Source: Jackrogersella multiformis
Taxonomy: Eukaryota > Ascomycota > Sordariomycetes > Xylariales > Hypoxylaceae
Direction of reading: 5' to 3'
NCBI GenBank assembly: GCA_902806575.1
Contig: CADCXD010000018.1
Span: forward strand, 2,542,001 to 2,606,000
DNA: 64,000 bases
Positions 45,996-56,240 of this stretch are shown piece by piece; position 1 is the first letter of the stretch, and every line of letters starts with the position of its first letter. Below the pieces are notes generated by a model. The model did not search any database, was not told the origin of the DNA, and worked only from the letters and a program-made list of their open reading frames with translations. Position numbers and translations under genes: made by a program.

Positions 45996-47397
45996 TCATG
46001 TCTGGTTGCTAATGGAAAGCTTTTCCACATCTATCTTCGGGATATCAGTTTCTTGATCGTTCTTCGCAATGTCTAGTTCGTCTGTCTCCGGATCCCCTTC
46101 TTCATCTTCGTCATCATCTTCGTCCTCATCCGTAGATGCAGAATCATATTCTTCTCCCGAACCGGCCTGTTCTTTTCTCATCGCCTGCTGCTCCCTGATG
46201 GCAGCCTCCAAGTCTTTCAGCGCTTTCTTTGAAAACCCCGACGCGTCGACCGCAGCATCGAGTCTCTTGGCCCCATCCTTCCCTACCGTCTTCTTGGCAT
46301 CCTTGAAGAAGGGCCCCGGCTGGGTGCCGACGAAGTGGAAGCGCCGCTCGAAGAAGCGCTTGACGCAGTTGACATCGCGGTCAAAGTACATCTCGGCGTT
46401 CTCGTGGTCCATGGATACCATCTGGGGGAAGTCGATCAGGATGGGCGTCACCGTGAGGTTTTCTTTCTCCTGCTCCTGCTCCTCCTCCGCCGTTTTCTCC
46501 GCCTCCTTGCCCTTGGCGGAGGGTGTAGGTTTCCCTTCCCGCTCTTCCTTGATCAGGATGTTGAACTCGTTGAAGTCGCCGTGGATCAGGCCGTGCTGCG
46601 CAAGTCGTAGGATCAGGGAGATCAGCTCCGCGTACAGGGCGGCGGGGTCGGGCACGGCGGAGATCTGCCGCAGCGGGAAGGCGTCCATGTACTCCATCAG
46701 CACCGTGTGCCGGCTCTGGCCGATGGGCTCGGGGACGGGGAACCCCTCGCCCCGCAGCGCGCGCATGAAGGCGTACTCCTTCTCGGCGGCCAGCCGCGAC
46801 AGGTACATCCAGCCGCCGCCGCCTCCTCCCCGGCGCTTGCGCAGGTAGTCGCGGTTGGCCTTGACGGCGCGGAAGGAGATGCGGCCGAGGCGGTGGATCT
46901 TGAGGACGAGCTGGGCGCCGGACTCGTCGGCCACCACGAGGATGTCGCTCTCCTTGCCGACGCCGATGCGGGTGCCCACGCTGTAGACCTGGCACCGCGA
47001 CGCGTAGGCGTGCAGCGCCAGGTAGTCCACGCCCCCGTACGTCAGCCGGTACCCGTCGTACCGCGCCTCCTTGAGCCGGGCCACGAGCCCCGCCTTGGCC
47101 AGCGCCGAGATGGACTTGTGCACGCGGCTGGCGCCGCCGCGGAGCCGCGAGAGCGTCTCGATTAGCGGCGTCGGGATCACTTCGTGGTTCTTGCTGCCGG
47201 TTTCGACCTGCGGAGGGGGGTCGTGGTTAGTTGGTTTGGGAGAGGAGGGGAGTGGTGTTGGGGGAATGGAAGGGGAGATGGGAGATAGGGAATAGGGAAT
47301 AGGGAATAGGGGGGAATGTATGGGGAGCTCGTACGGCTGCGAGGACTCGCCAGTCCTCGGCTGTGAGGTGCCGCATGGCTTTGGTGTCGAGCTTCAT
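45996..47397 (-). CDS. rio2: Atypical serine/threonine kinase/ATPase RIO2
   Basis: Two minus-strand exons, 47397..47335 and 47207..45996, join in phase to 424 residues across a 127-nt intron. The first exon gives MKLDTKAMRHLTAEDWRVLAA, the conserved RIO2 start. A winged-helix domain (about 1-90) precedes the RIO kinase domain. Landmarks are GTRIGVGKESDI (nucleotide loop), VLKIHRLGRISFRAVKANRDYL, the catalytic HGDFNEFNIL and the metal-binding LIDFPQMVS. A Lys/Glu-rich insertion lies between the last two motifs, and the C-terminus is acidic (a run of Asp/Glu). RIO2 acts in cytoplasmic pre-40S maturation. A run of six Gly lies between RKRR and WMYLSRLAAEKE, where family members usually have a short linker. 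The body is much more GC-rich than nearby genes. Divergent to rpn1. Confidence 0.95.
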
Positions 47398-48214
47398 GGC
47401 GGCTGCTCTCTCTCTCGGTCTGTGAGAGGTGGGTTGACTTTGATAGCTTTTCTGGAATTGAATTTACGATTCTCTGGATTAATAGATGAGATACAAGACT
47501 ATGAAGAAATGAAGATTGATTCTTTATTTTCGGAATTATCGTCTTGGGCACTTATTAATTAGTTGAATGACTTAGTTGAACAACTTGTAGGTACCTAATG
47601 TAATAGAAGAACCCCACCAAATTCTATAAAAATATCTGATCTATCTAATCTAGGTATGATAAGATAAAGATTCGAGTACCCTGATGTACTGATGTACTTA
47701 GGACCTTCAATGTGGTGACCTCCTGCTTTGATTGGACATAAATAGAGCGCCTTACTAAGATTTTGATTGGCCAGTTTAACTTCATTAAATTGGAAGGCTG
47801 CGGTCGGGCATGTTCGAAGCACTGACCACGTCTAATCGATACTTAGGTACAACACTAAGAAACTAAGCAATAGGCGGCAGAGCAGTCGCGTAATAGTAAA
47901 CCTTTCCGCCTTGCCTGGGAGCTTCGACCTGACCTGAACCTGCATGCAAGAAGCTTTCAATAAGGTTCGTTTCTGAGAAAGCTTATCCATCCCCCCCTTC
48001 TACTTCTATCTTCCATCGTAAACACAAAAACCCACAAACACTATTTCTTCCCTTGTTAAACATTAAAACATCCAGATCATATTAATATTCAAGTAGTCTA
48101 CCAACTACCGAATATCGAATAACGAATCCCCGAACCTGAGGATCGCCGCTTTGGACCTTATTTTCTGTCATTTGTATTAGCTGCCACCATTCGCCTCGCC
48201 CGACGACGACAACC
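47398..48214. other. Divergent promoter region of rio2 and rpn1
   Basis: About 0.8 kb shared upstream region. Pyrimidine-rich near 47990-48010 and AT-rich elsewhere. No ORF of note and no clear motif cluster. Confidence 0.5.
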
Positions 48215-51124
48215 ATGGCGCCGAGCAGTAACCAGCCCGCGTCCACCGACAAGGGAAAAGGCAAGGCGGTCGATGGAAAAGTCGACGAGAATAAGAAACC
48301 CAAGGATGGCCAATCTCAACCTAATGGCAAGAAGGATGACGACAAGATCGATTGTGTGTTTTCTCCCCGTGCCTTGGATTGCTGTCCGGTGCTAACAGGT
48401 ATGCAGCTCCAGAGGATCTAAGCGAGGAAGATCAACAGCTCAAGAGTGAGCTCGACATGTTTGTTGAGCGATTAACGGTATGGCTTCTGATATTCTGGGA
48501 TGTTTATCGCACCGAGGCGCTGACACAGTTTGAAGGAGTCCGATGCATCCCTCTACAAACCGGCCTTGGAGGCTATGAAGACTTCCATTAAGACCTCAAC
48601 ATCTTCGATGACGGCAGTACCGAAACCGCTGAAGTTCCTCAGACCGCACTACCCGACGATGACAAAACTCTATGACGAGTGGCCCGAGGGCGATGACAAA
48701 TCTTCGCTGGCGGATGTTCTGTCCGTCATAGGCATGACCTTCTCGGACGAGGACCGCCAAGACACTCTGAGATATCGCTTACTGTCACCAACGCAGGATA
48801 TAGGATCGTGGGGCCACGAATATGTGCGCCACTTGGCCCTGGAGATCGGCGAGGTCTACGGAAAACGGGTCTCTACCGAAGAGCCAGTCAAGGATTTAAT
48901 AGATCTTGCCCTGGTCCTAGTACCACTTTTCCTTAAGAGCAATGCCGAGGCCGATGCTGTCGATCTCATGAGCGAACTCGAGATTATCGAAGAGCTTCCC
49001 AAATTCGTTGACGACAACACCTATTCCCGTGTCTGCTTATACCTTGTTAGTATGGTGAACCTCTTGACTTACCCAGAGAACGACCAATTCCTTCGAACTG
49101 CCTACACAATCTACATGTCCTACAAGGAACTCACCCCAGCCATGAATATCGCTATCAGGCTAAACGACCTGGACCTTATTACCAGCGTCTTCGATTCCAC
49201 GAATGATCCGGCGTTAAAGAAGCAAATGGGTTTCTTGATTGGCCGCCAGAAGAGCTGGGTCAATGTCCACAGAAACACCGAGGGCTCGGCGAAGGACCTA
49301 CAGGATATCGAAGATGCTGTTTCAAACGTCAAGCTGGCTGAGTACTTCAAGGTTCTGGGTAAGGAGTTGAACATCCTCGAACCCAAGACCACCGAAGACA
49401 TCTACAAGAGCCATTTAGAAAGTAGCCGAGTCGCCGGCATGACAAACCTAGACTCCGCGAGGCACAATCTTGCCGCCGGGTTTGTCAACGCGTTTGTCAA
49501 TGCCGGCTTTGGTAACGACAAAATGATGCTCGTCGCCGAGGACAAGGAGTCCTGGGTGTGGAAGACGAAGGATGAAGGCATGGTATCAACCGTCGCCTCG
49601 CTCGGCACACTTCTAATGTGGGACGTCGAAAGCGGACTGGAGAAGATCGACAAATACACCTATTCTACAGAACCACTGATAGTCGCGGGAAGTATGCTCG
49701 CTATCGGGATAATGACTTCGGGTGTTCGGATGGACAGCGATCCTAGTATAGCGCTGCTAGCCGACCCGGAGAAGCTTGAGCACAAGAACCCTCTTGTGCG
49801 GATAGCTGCAATCATGGGTCTCGGACTCTCATACGCCGGATCTCACAAGGAGGAGGTGCTAGAGAGTCTGCTACCGATTGTCGTTAGCTCGGAGAGTGAC
49901 ATGCAGACGGCTGCGATGGCCGCATTGTCTTGCGGTATGACCTGCGTTGGCTCCGCCAATCCACTCGCGACAGAAGAAATCATGACTGTATTGATGGATG
50001 AAGAACGCGGGAATCAGTTTTCGGATAAGTGGGTTCGATTCTTGGCTCTGGGTCTTGGGCTTCTCTACTTCGGCCGCCAGGAAGAGGTCGATGTTATTCT
50101 AGAGACTCTCAAGGCCGTGCCACACCCTATGGCTCGACCAACCGCAATACTTTGCGAGGTTTGCGCCTGGGCTGGCACTGGAGCCGTGCTGAAAATCCAA
50201 GAGCTGCTGCACATCTGTAACGAGCACATTGACCCCGACTCGGACGACAAGAAGGGCGAGGAGCTGCTACAAATGTACGCAGTCCTCGGAATTGCGCTGG
50301 TCGCGATGGGCGAGGACGTCGGGCAAGAGATGGTCCTGCGGCAATTTGGTCATCTCATGCACTATGGCGAAGCCAACATCCGGCGTGTGGTACCGCTGGC
50401 AATGGGTTTGATCAGCCCCAGCAACCCGCAAATGAAGGTATACGATACACTGTCCCGGTATAGTCACGATAACGACAACGACGTCGCGATAAATGCAATC
50501 TTTGCTATGGGGTTGCTAGGTGCCGGCACGAACAACGCTAGACTAGCTCAGCTTCTGCGACAGCTGGCTAGTTACTATCACAGAGATCAAGAATCCCTAT
50601 TCATGGTGCGCATCGCGCAGGGTCTCTTGCACATGGGCAAAGGCACCATGTCCCTCAGCCCATTCCACACAGATCGACAGATTCTCTCTAGGGTAGCAAC
50701 ATCCGGTCTGCTCGCCATTCTTGTCGCCATGATCGACGCCAAGCAGTTCGTCACTTCCAGTTCCCACTACCTCCTATACTTCCTCATCACCGCTATGCAT
50801 CCCCGCTTCCTCGTCACGCTTGACGAGAGCCTTAACCCCCTGACCGTCAACGTCCGTGTTGGACAAGCCGTCGACGTGGTCGGTCAGGCAGGTCGGCCTA
50901 AGACCATCACCGGCTGGCAAACGCAAAGCACGCCCGTGCTTCTGGCATTTGGCGAGCGAGCGGAGTTGGAAGATGAGGAATACATTAGTCTCAGCAGCAC
51001 ACTGGAGGGCCTCGTGATCCTTCGCAAGGTAAGACATAATCCCTCCCTCTACAATGTTGATTCGCTCTGAAGTTACGCATACTAACTATTCTACTAGAAC
51101 CCAAACTGGGAGGATGGAAAATAA
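48215..51124 (+). CDS. rpn1: 26S proteasome regulatory subunit Rpn1
   Basis: Four exons, 48215..48353, 48407..48477, 48536..51028 and 51098..51124, join in phase to 909 residues, the normal size. Rpn1 is a scaffold of the 19S base that binds ubiquitin, shuttle receptors and Ubp6. A charged Lys/Asp-rich N-terminus precedes the conserved SEEDQQLKSELDMFVERL and ESDASLYKPALEAMK. Proteasome/cyclosome repeats occupy the middle, with Gly/Ala-rich units such as VRIAAIMGLGLSYAGSHKEEV and NDVAINAIFAMGLLGAGTNN. The C-terminal exon is only 27 nt and encodes NPNWEDGK-stop. Without splicing, read-through of the last intron would add unrelated residues. It converges on dbp10 with about 330 bp between stops. 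Confidence 0.96.
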
Positions 51125-51457
51125 ATAATTAGGGCGAACTGATTTGAACCGAAACTACCTTGGAGCCTGCCTCGTGTGAAGGTAAGGCTGGGCTGGTGGG
51201 AGTATGGTCGTCAGTCAGTGAAACTTGTACTATTAAAAAAGACAAATAATGCACTGCCGAGCATCGCAAGTTTAGAGAGCGACCTCGTTCTGGTCTCACG
51301 CATTAGAGGTGGAAACAATTGAGACTTTCCGTCTGTTCGATGACATTGAATTTTATTTTACTCCTCGTGAAAAGCCTCCGTGACTGCTACCTATCTCCTA
51401 TATACGTATTTTCTCCTTCCCCCCCAAGAGGGAACTCTAAGACTAGGTACCGACCCC
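51125..51457. other. Convergent spacer between rpn1 and dbp10
   Basis: About 330 bp shared by two transcript ends. No element visible. Confidence 0.5.
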
Positions 51458-54392
51458 TCACCTCCTCGAGGGCCTCGTAGGCCTGGCGTTCTTGGCCTTC
51501 TTCTGCTCCTTGATCACCCGAGCCCTGCGCACGTCGTCGGCGCTCTTGATCTCCTTCTTGCTGCCGGCGCCGTCGCGGTAGCGGCCGACGCGCTTCTCCT
51601 TGGCCTCGGCCACGCGCTTCTTGCGCACGTGGTAGTCGTCGCGGAACTTGTCGGCCTCCTTGGGCGCCTTCTCCTGGTTGTGCTTGTACCTGGCGCCGCC
51701 GCCTCCGCGCACGCCGATGGCGTTGGGGTTGCCGCCGCTGTTTTTGTTTTTGTTATTGTTGTTGTTGTTGCTGCCGCCGCCGAACTGCTTCTTCTCGAAG
51801 TCGCCGACGCGGGGCAGGCGGCCGATGCGCTGGGCGCGGCGCCACTTGTCGAAGCGGCCGCTCTGGAAGCTGGCGGCGATCTTGACGCCGCTCTCGCCGC
51901 GGACGAGGCGCTTCCCGGCGCCGGCGGCCTGGGCGCGAGAGCCGTCGTCGTCGTTGTCGCGCGACACGTACTTGGCGGACTTCTTGTCCCAGCGCATGCG
52001 GGCGCGCGACGGCACGCCGAAGCTCTTGGCGCCCTCGTCGTTGGTCAGGTCCATGGTGACGTCGCGGGCGGCCTCGACGAAGTTCCTAGGCTGGGACTGG
52101 TGGGGCAGGGCGTTGGAGCCTGAGTGCACGCCGTAGCCGCGCTCCTCGGCCGCGTTGACGGTGCGCGGGGTGTACGACATGAAGATTTCGGTGTCCTGGT
52201 AGGAGGAGAGGTCTTTGGATTTGGAGGAGGAGGGATTGGTGTGGTTGGAGACGGTGACTTCGAGGTCGGAGTCGGAGTCTGCGTTTACGTCCACGTCGAC
52301 CTCATCGTCGTCGTCGTCGGATATGCTTTCTTCCTGCTCGTCTACGGCCATATCGTCGTCTTGGTCGCCGAGCGCATCTGCGCCGTCTACTTCCATAGCT
52401 TCGCTTGGTTCGTCGGCCTCGTCGGCCTCCCCGAATTCCTTGGCGGGTCTTCGAGGGCCGAAGCGCTCGCGGAGCGACTTCATGACATCGGCGGCCTCGT
52501 TCCGGCCCGCCTTGGCTGTTCTGCTGATTTCGAGGATGGTCTCCTGCGGCTTGAAGCTGCTAATCTTTGCGAGCATCTCGGCGCGGGCGTCCTCGGCGTC
52601 TCCTAGCTCGTTGCCGAAGACGGCATGCAGTTGCATCCAGCCCTTCGACGCAACTATTTCCCTCGCGCGCCGAGCGCTTTGGCTGGAAGCTGAATTGCGT
52701 GTTCTAAGATACAGCTTCTCGGCTTTCCCCGCTACTCGGCGGAGGGAATTAATCTCTTCACTCTCGCCCAAGACTTTATTAAGCCACTCTACGTTGCTTT
52801 CCACTTTACTCCGTATCGGGGCGCCGACGGTGATATCTTCTGTGAAGTTTGAAGCGTCCTTGCCTTCCTTGCCAAGGAGGAGCCTTTTCCCCAGAAAGAG
52901 CTGTAGATCTAGCAGATAGGGGGCATCCGTGTCCCTTACGAGACTGTAACTCCAGCCTCTCTGTCCAGCTCTTGCCGTTCGACCAACTCGATGGACGAAA
53001 ACCTTTGGTTGCGGAGGAAAGTCGTAGTTGATCACGTTAGCGAGAATGGGTATATCGATACCTCGCGCAGCAACGTCCGTCACAACTAGGATGTTGGAAC
53101 GGCCGCGTCTGAAGCTGTCGACTTGATCTTTTCTGGCCGTCTGGTCTAGAGATCCGTAGACATAGGAGACTGCGAATCCCGATTCGTTAAGAAGGGACTG
53201 TAGATATTCGACGTGATGTTTTGTGGCAGTGAAGATGATCGTCGAGTGTTCCGTCGGTTTTTCCCTTCCCCTAGGTGCATCTGGTCCTCGCTTTCTCTTT
53301 TTTGAGAAATCATCCGACTCCGGTCGGACTCCTTCTGGTAATCCCGTAGGCATCTTAATAATATCGTGTAGAATATGTAGAAGAGCACCTTCTTTCTCGG
53401 CACTCTTGACGCTAAAGAAGGCCGATTGGAGATCTGGGGAGATCTTGGTTTCGGCATCTAACCGAACGAGACTAGGATCCTGTAAACCCGCGCGGGCAAA
53501 CTCGACTAACGAAGCAGGCAAAGTAGCTGAGAAGAGCAAGCTTTGCCTCGACGGGGGTAGAGCATGCAGGATCTCGGTCAGTTGCGCAGCGAAACCCATC
53601 TCGAACAGCCTGTCTGCTTCATCAAAGACGACATACTTGATCGAGGATAGGTCGAGAGACATCTCAACCTTGAGATGTAGAAATCGGCCGGGAGTAGCAA
53701 TGACGATATCGGGATTCGATGTCATGGAGCCGAACTGCTCCTCCAAACTATCACCACCGACCAGGAGCACGCATTTCAAGTCCGTCCCACGGCCAAACTC
53801 CTTTACGACCTTTAGAGTCTGGATGGCAAGTTCTCGAGATGGCGAAAGGATCAGGGCCCTTGCGCCAATGGTGGAACTATGAGCTCTCAGACGCTCTATC
53901 ATAGGTATGACGAATGCAGCTGTCTTTCCGGAACCTGTTCTAGCCATACCGACAACGTCCCTCCTCTCCATGATTAACGGTATAGCTTTGCGCTGGATGG
54001 GGGTGGGAACTGAGAACCCCTTCCTCGTAATCGCCCTAAGTAGGTTCGCATTGAGTCCTATGATTTATTACATTAGTTAAGCCCAGCAAATGTTATCCTC
54101 TGAAGAATGTATACGAACCCATAGCCTGAAAGCCACCACCTTTCTTGACAGACTTCCCCTTCAAGTTACTAGATTTTCTGAACGAAGCTGCCTGCTTAAG
54201 GGCAATGAAGGCTTCGTCGCCCCCATCATCTCCGCCATCGTCACCGTCTAGGAAGTCAAACCCGTGGTCATCTTGCGCTATGTTCTGCTTATTTCTTTTC
54301 CCAGGAGGAGCAGTAGCAGTGCTGTCTGTAAATAGCGAACCCAGAATATCGATTTCGTTTTCGGAGACCGCTGGTGACACCGCGCGCGGCAT
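51458..54392 (-). CDS. dbp10: DEAD-box ATP-dependent RNA helicase Dbp10
   Basis: Two minus-strand exons, 54392..54119 and 54057..51458, join in phase to 957 residues. The splice completes the Q motif (GGFQAMG, then GFSVPTPIQ). The helicase motifs appear in order: ARTGSGKTAAF (I), PSRELAIQ (Ia), VGG, ATPGR (Ib), VFDEADRLFEMGF (II), SATLPASL (III), IIFTATKHHVEYL (IV), VTDVAARGIDIP (V) and HRVGRTARAG (VI). The long C-terminal part is typical of Dbp10/DDX54, with acidic tracts, an Asn/Gly-rich run (GGGSNNNNNNKNKNSGG) and a basic tail. Dbp10 acts in the nucleolus on pre-60S particles near the peptidyl transferase centre. The last about 600 coding bases are far more GC-rich than the helicase core. 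Divergent to the J-protein gene. Confidence 0.96.
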
Positions 54393-54904
54393 GTTGACGA
54401 ATTATTAAGAAAGTGATATGGAACCTACATAGGTCTGTAAGTAGTTCCAATATCGTGACAAGATCTTGATAATTTGACTACGTAGGTAAGATATGATTTA
54501 TTGCACACGGTTTCATGGCGATGTTCATCGTGGGGCAGGTCAAGAAAGTTGAAACTTTTTTGGACCCTTGACATTATTATCCACCTTATCAGACTTATCG
54601 GCATTATCGACTAGCGTCACTGGCCGATAAATATCCCAGCCCACTTAAATATTGTACAATGTACATATATCGTCACTTACCTAGGTACGTACCTGGGTAT
54701 ATACACCTTTTGTACAGAGCACTTCGGAGCACTTCACCTATCGCAAACTTCTTATCTCCTTCATCCCGGGTCCGAACCACTTACACTTACACCTACACCT
54801 ACACCTACATTCTCATACTCCAATCTCAGTGACTCTTGATATCTCCGGCGTCGTCATTCTTAACCATACTCGCCAACAAATTCTTACCCGCCTAAGTAGT
54901 CAAA
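54393..54904. other. Divergent promoter region of dbp10 and the J-protein gene
   Basis: About 510 bp. Contains a TACCTAGGTA copy (54678..54699) and a short ACACCT hexamer repeat at about 54789-54810. No ORF. Confidence 0.5.
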
Positions 54905-55679
54905 ATGGCTTCTAAGGACAAGGATCCCGTCGAGGATAAGGATGCACTCGACGTGCTCGAGATGGAGGCTAAGGAGTTCGACAAGGCAAGCTGACTTCTG
55001 ATCCCCGTCGCAAGATACACATCTGCTAACACAATACAATTCAGGATGCCGAGATTGATCGTATCTTAAAGGCTTTCCGATTAGATGCGTAAGTCCTGCT
55101 CTATGAATTGCCACCAATGGAAGAGATAGGCCTAACCTCCCTCATAGCTACGCAGTCCTAGACCTGAACCCTGGTGTCCCAGAGTCCGACATCAAGATGA
55201 CCTACCGCAAGAAGTCACTACTCATCCATCCAGACAAAACGAAAAACCCGCAAGCGCCCGAGGCCTTCGACCGCCTGAAGAAAGCGCAGACCGAGCTGAT
55301 GGACGAGAAGCACCGAGAGCGGCTGGACGAGGCCATCGCCGACGCGCGCATGCTGCTGATCCGCGAGAACAAGTGGACGGTCGACAGCCCGGAGCTTAAG
55401 ACCGAGGATTTCGCCAAGAAGTGGCGCGAGAAAACGCGCGAGGTCCTCGTCGACAACGAGATGCGGAGGAAACGCCAGGTGAAGGCCCAGATGCAGGAAG
55501 AGGGCCGCGAGCAGCGCAGGACCGACCAGGACCTCGAGGACCGCAAGCGAAAGAGGCAGCACGAGCAGGATTGGGAGAGCACGCGAGACCAGCGCATTGA
55601 TAGTTGGCGCCAGTTTCAGAAGGGCAAGTCCGGCGGCGACGACAAGAAGAAAAAGAAGAAGCTCAAGCCGATCGGCTGA
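54905..55679 (+). CDS. J-domain protein, DNAJC8-like
   Basis: Three exons, 54905..54985, 55045..55088 and 55148..55679, join in phase to 218 residues. The J domain (about 41-105) shows YAVLDLNP, the DIKMTYRKKSLLIHPDK helix with the HPD triad that stimulates Hsp70, and AFDRLKKAQTELMD. The rest is a long charged helix rich in Arg, Glu and Lys, ending in a Lys run and LKPIG. This layout matches DNAJC8, a spliceosome-associated J protein. Intron 1 begins GCAAGC, so it is a GC-AG intron; no GT nearby keeps the conserved EFDK-DAEIDRILKAF junction. Exon 3 is GC-rich. A spliceosome role is inferred from family resemblance. Confidence 0.92.
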
Positions 55680-56240
55680 ATGCGAAGCTTGATGGCCGGG
55701 GAGTTTTGTCGTTGATTTTACTTATTTACGGGGACTACCACATTCGACAGCACTCGACGACTCTAAGTCAGATTCAAGAGTGAAAAGGGACGGACTTGTC
55801 ATGGCTTACAACGTAAGTTCTATTAATAGACCGAAATATCTATGAGCCTAACTCCCTTAGTGACATTAAGATCGAACTTGTCGTTCCAGCCTGTTCATGG
55901 CCTCCTCCACATTGGCCTACATACCACTATGTCGAAAGGGACACGATATCAAGGTAAGTCTGCATGTGGTTTCGTACATTCCCACAGCTCGCGATGACTG
56001 CACACAGCAGACCTATTGTAGCAAGACGACAGAGCCAAGTTACTTGTCCTCATGATCCTAGATCACTGCAGGACAAAATACGCGGTGACCATCTCGAACC
56101 TTCGCCCTCCCTACCGCTGGTCTTATTCGACAGCTAGAATCCTTATCAGAAATCACCATCTTAATGTCGTAGACCTATTATCCCTTGCTATCTGAGTCTA
56201 CCGACTTTGATCGTATCTCATCTCAGTCACTCCGCCTAGT
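55680..56240. other. Convergent region between the J-protein gene and syo1
   Basis: 3' flank of the J-protein gene and of syo1. It holds a possible short spliced ORF starting at 55801 (reported separately). Otherwise nothing recognisable. Confidence 0.45.
55801..56020 (+). other. Possible short spliced ORF or 3' UTR introns
   Basis: ATGGCTTACAAC is followed at once by a strong donor (GTAAGT, 55813) and an acceptor at 55889. The next piece, 55890..55953, is open and ends at another strong donor (GTAAGT, 55954). Tandem acceptors follow at 56007 and 56010. Either joined reading stops within a few codons, giving a peptide of about 30 residues. This may be a real tiny gene, spliced 3' UTR of the J-protein transcript, or chance. 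Confidence 0.2.

Noticed and set aside
46381..47165. Open frames of 204 and 152 codons in other frames of the rio2 region
   Set aside because: Composition-driven shadows of the GC-rich rio2 coding sequence, made of Arg, Ala, Pro and Gly.
51380..52123. 247-codon plus-strand open frame rich in Ala, Val and Leu
   Set aside because: It is antisense to the GC-rich 3' end of dbp10. Long open frames arise there because the high GC3 removes stop codons on the other strand. No domain is visible.
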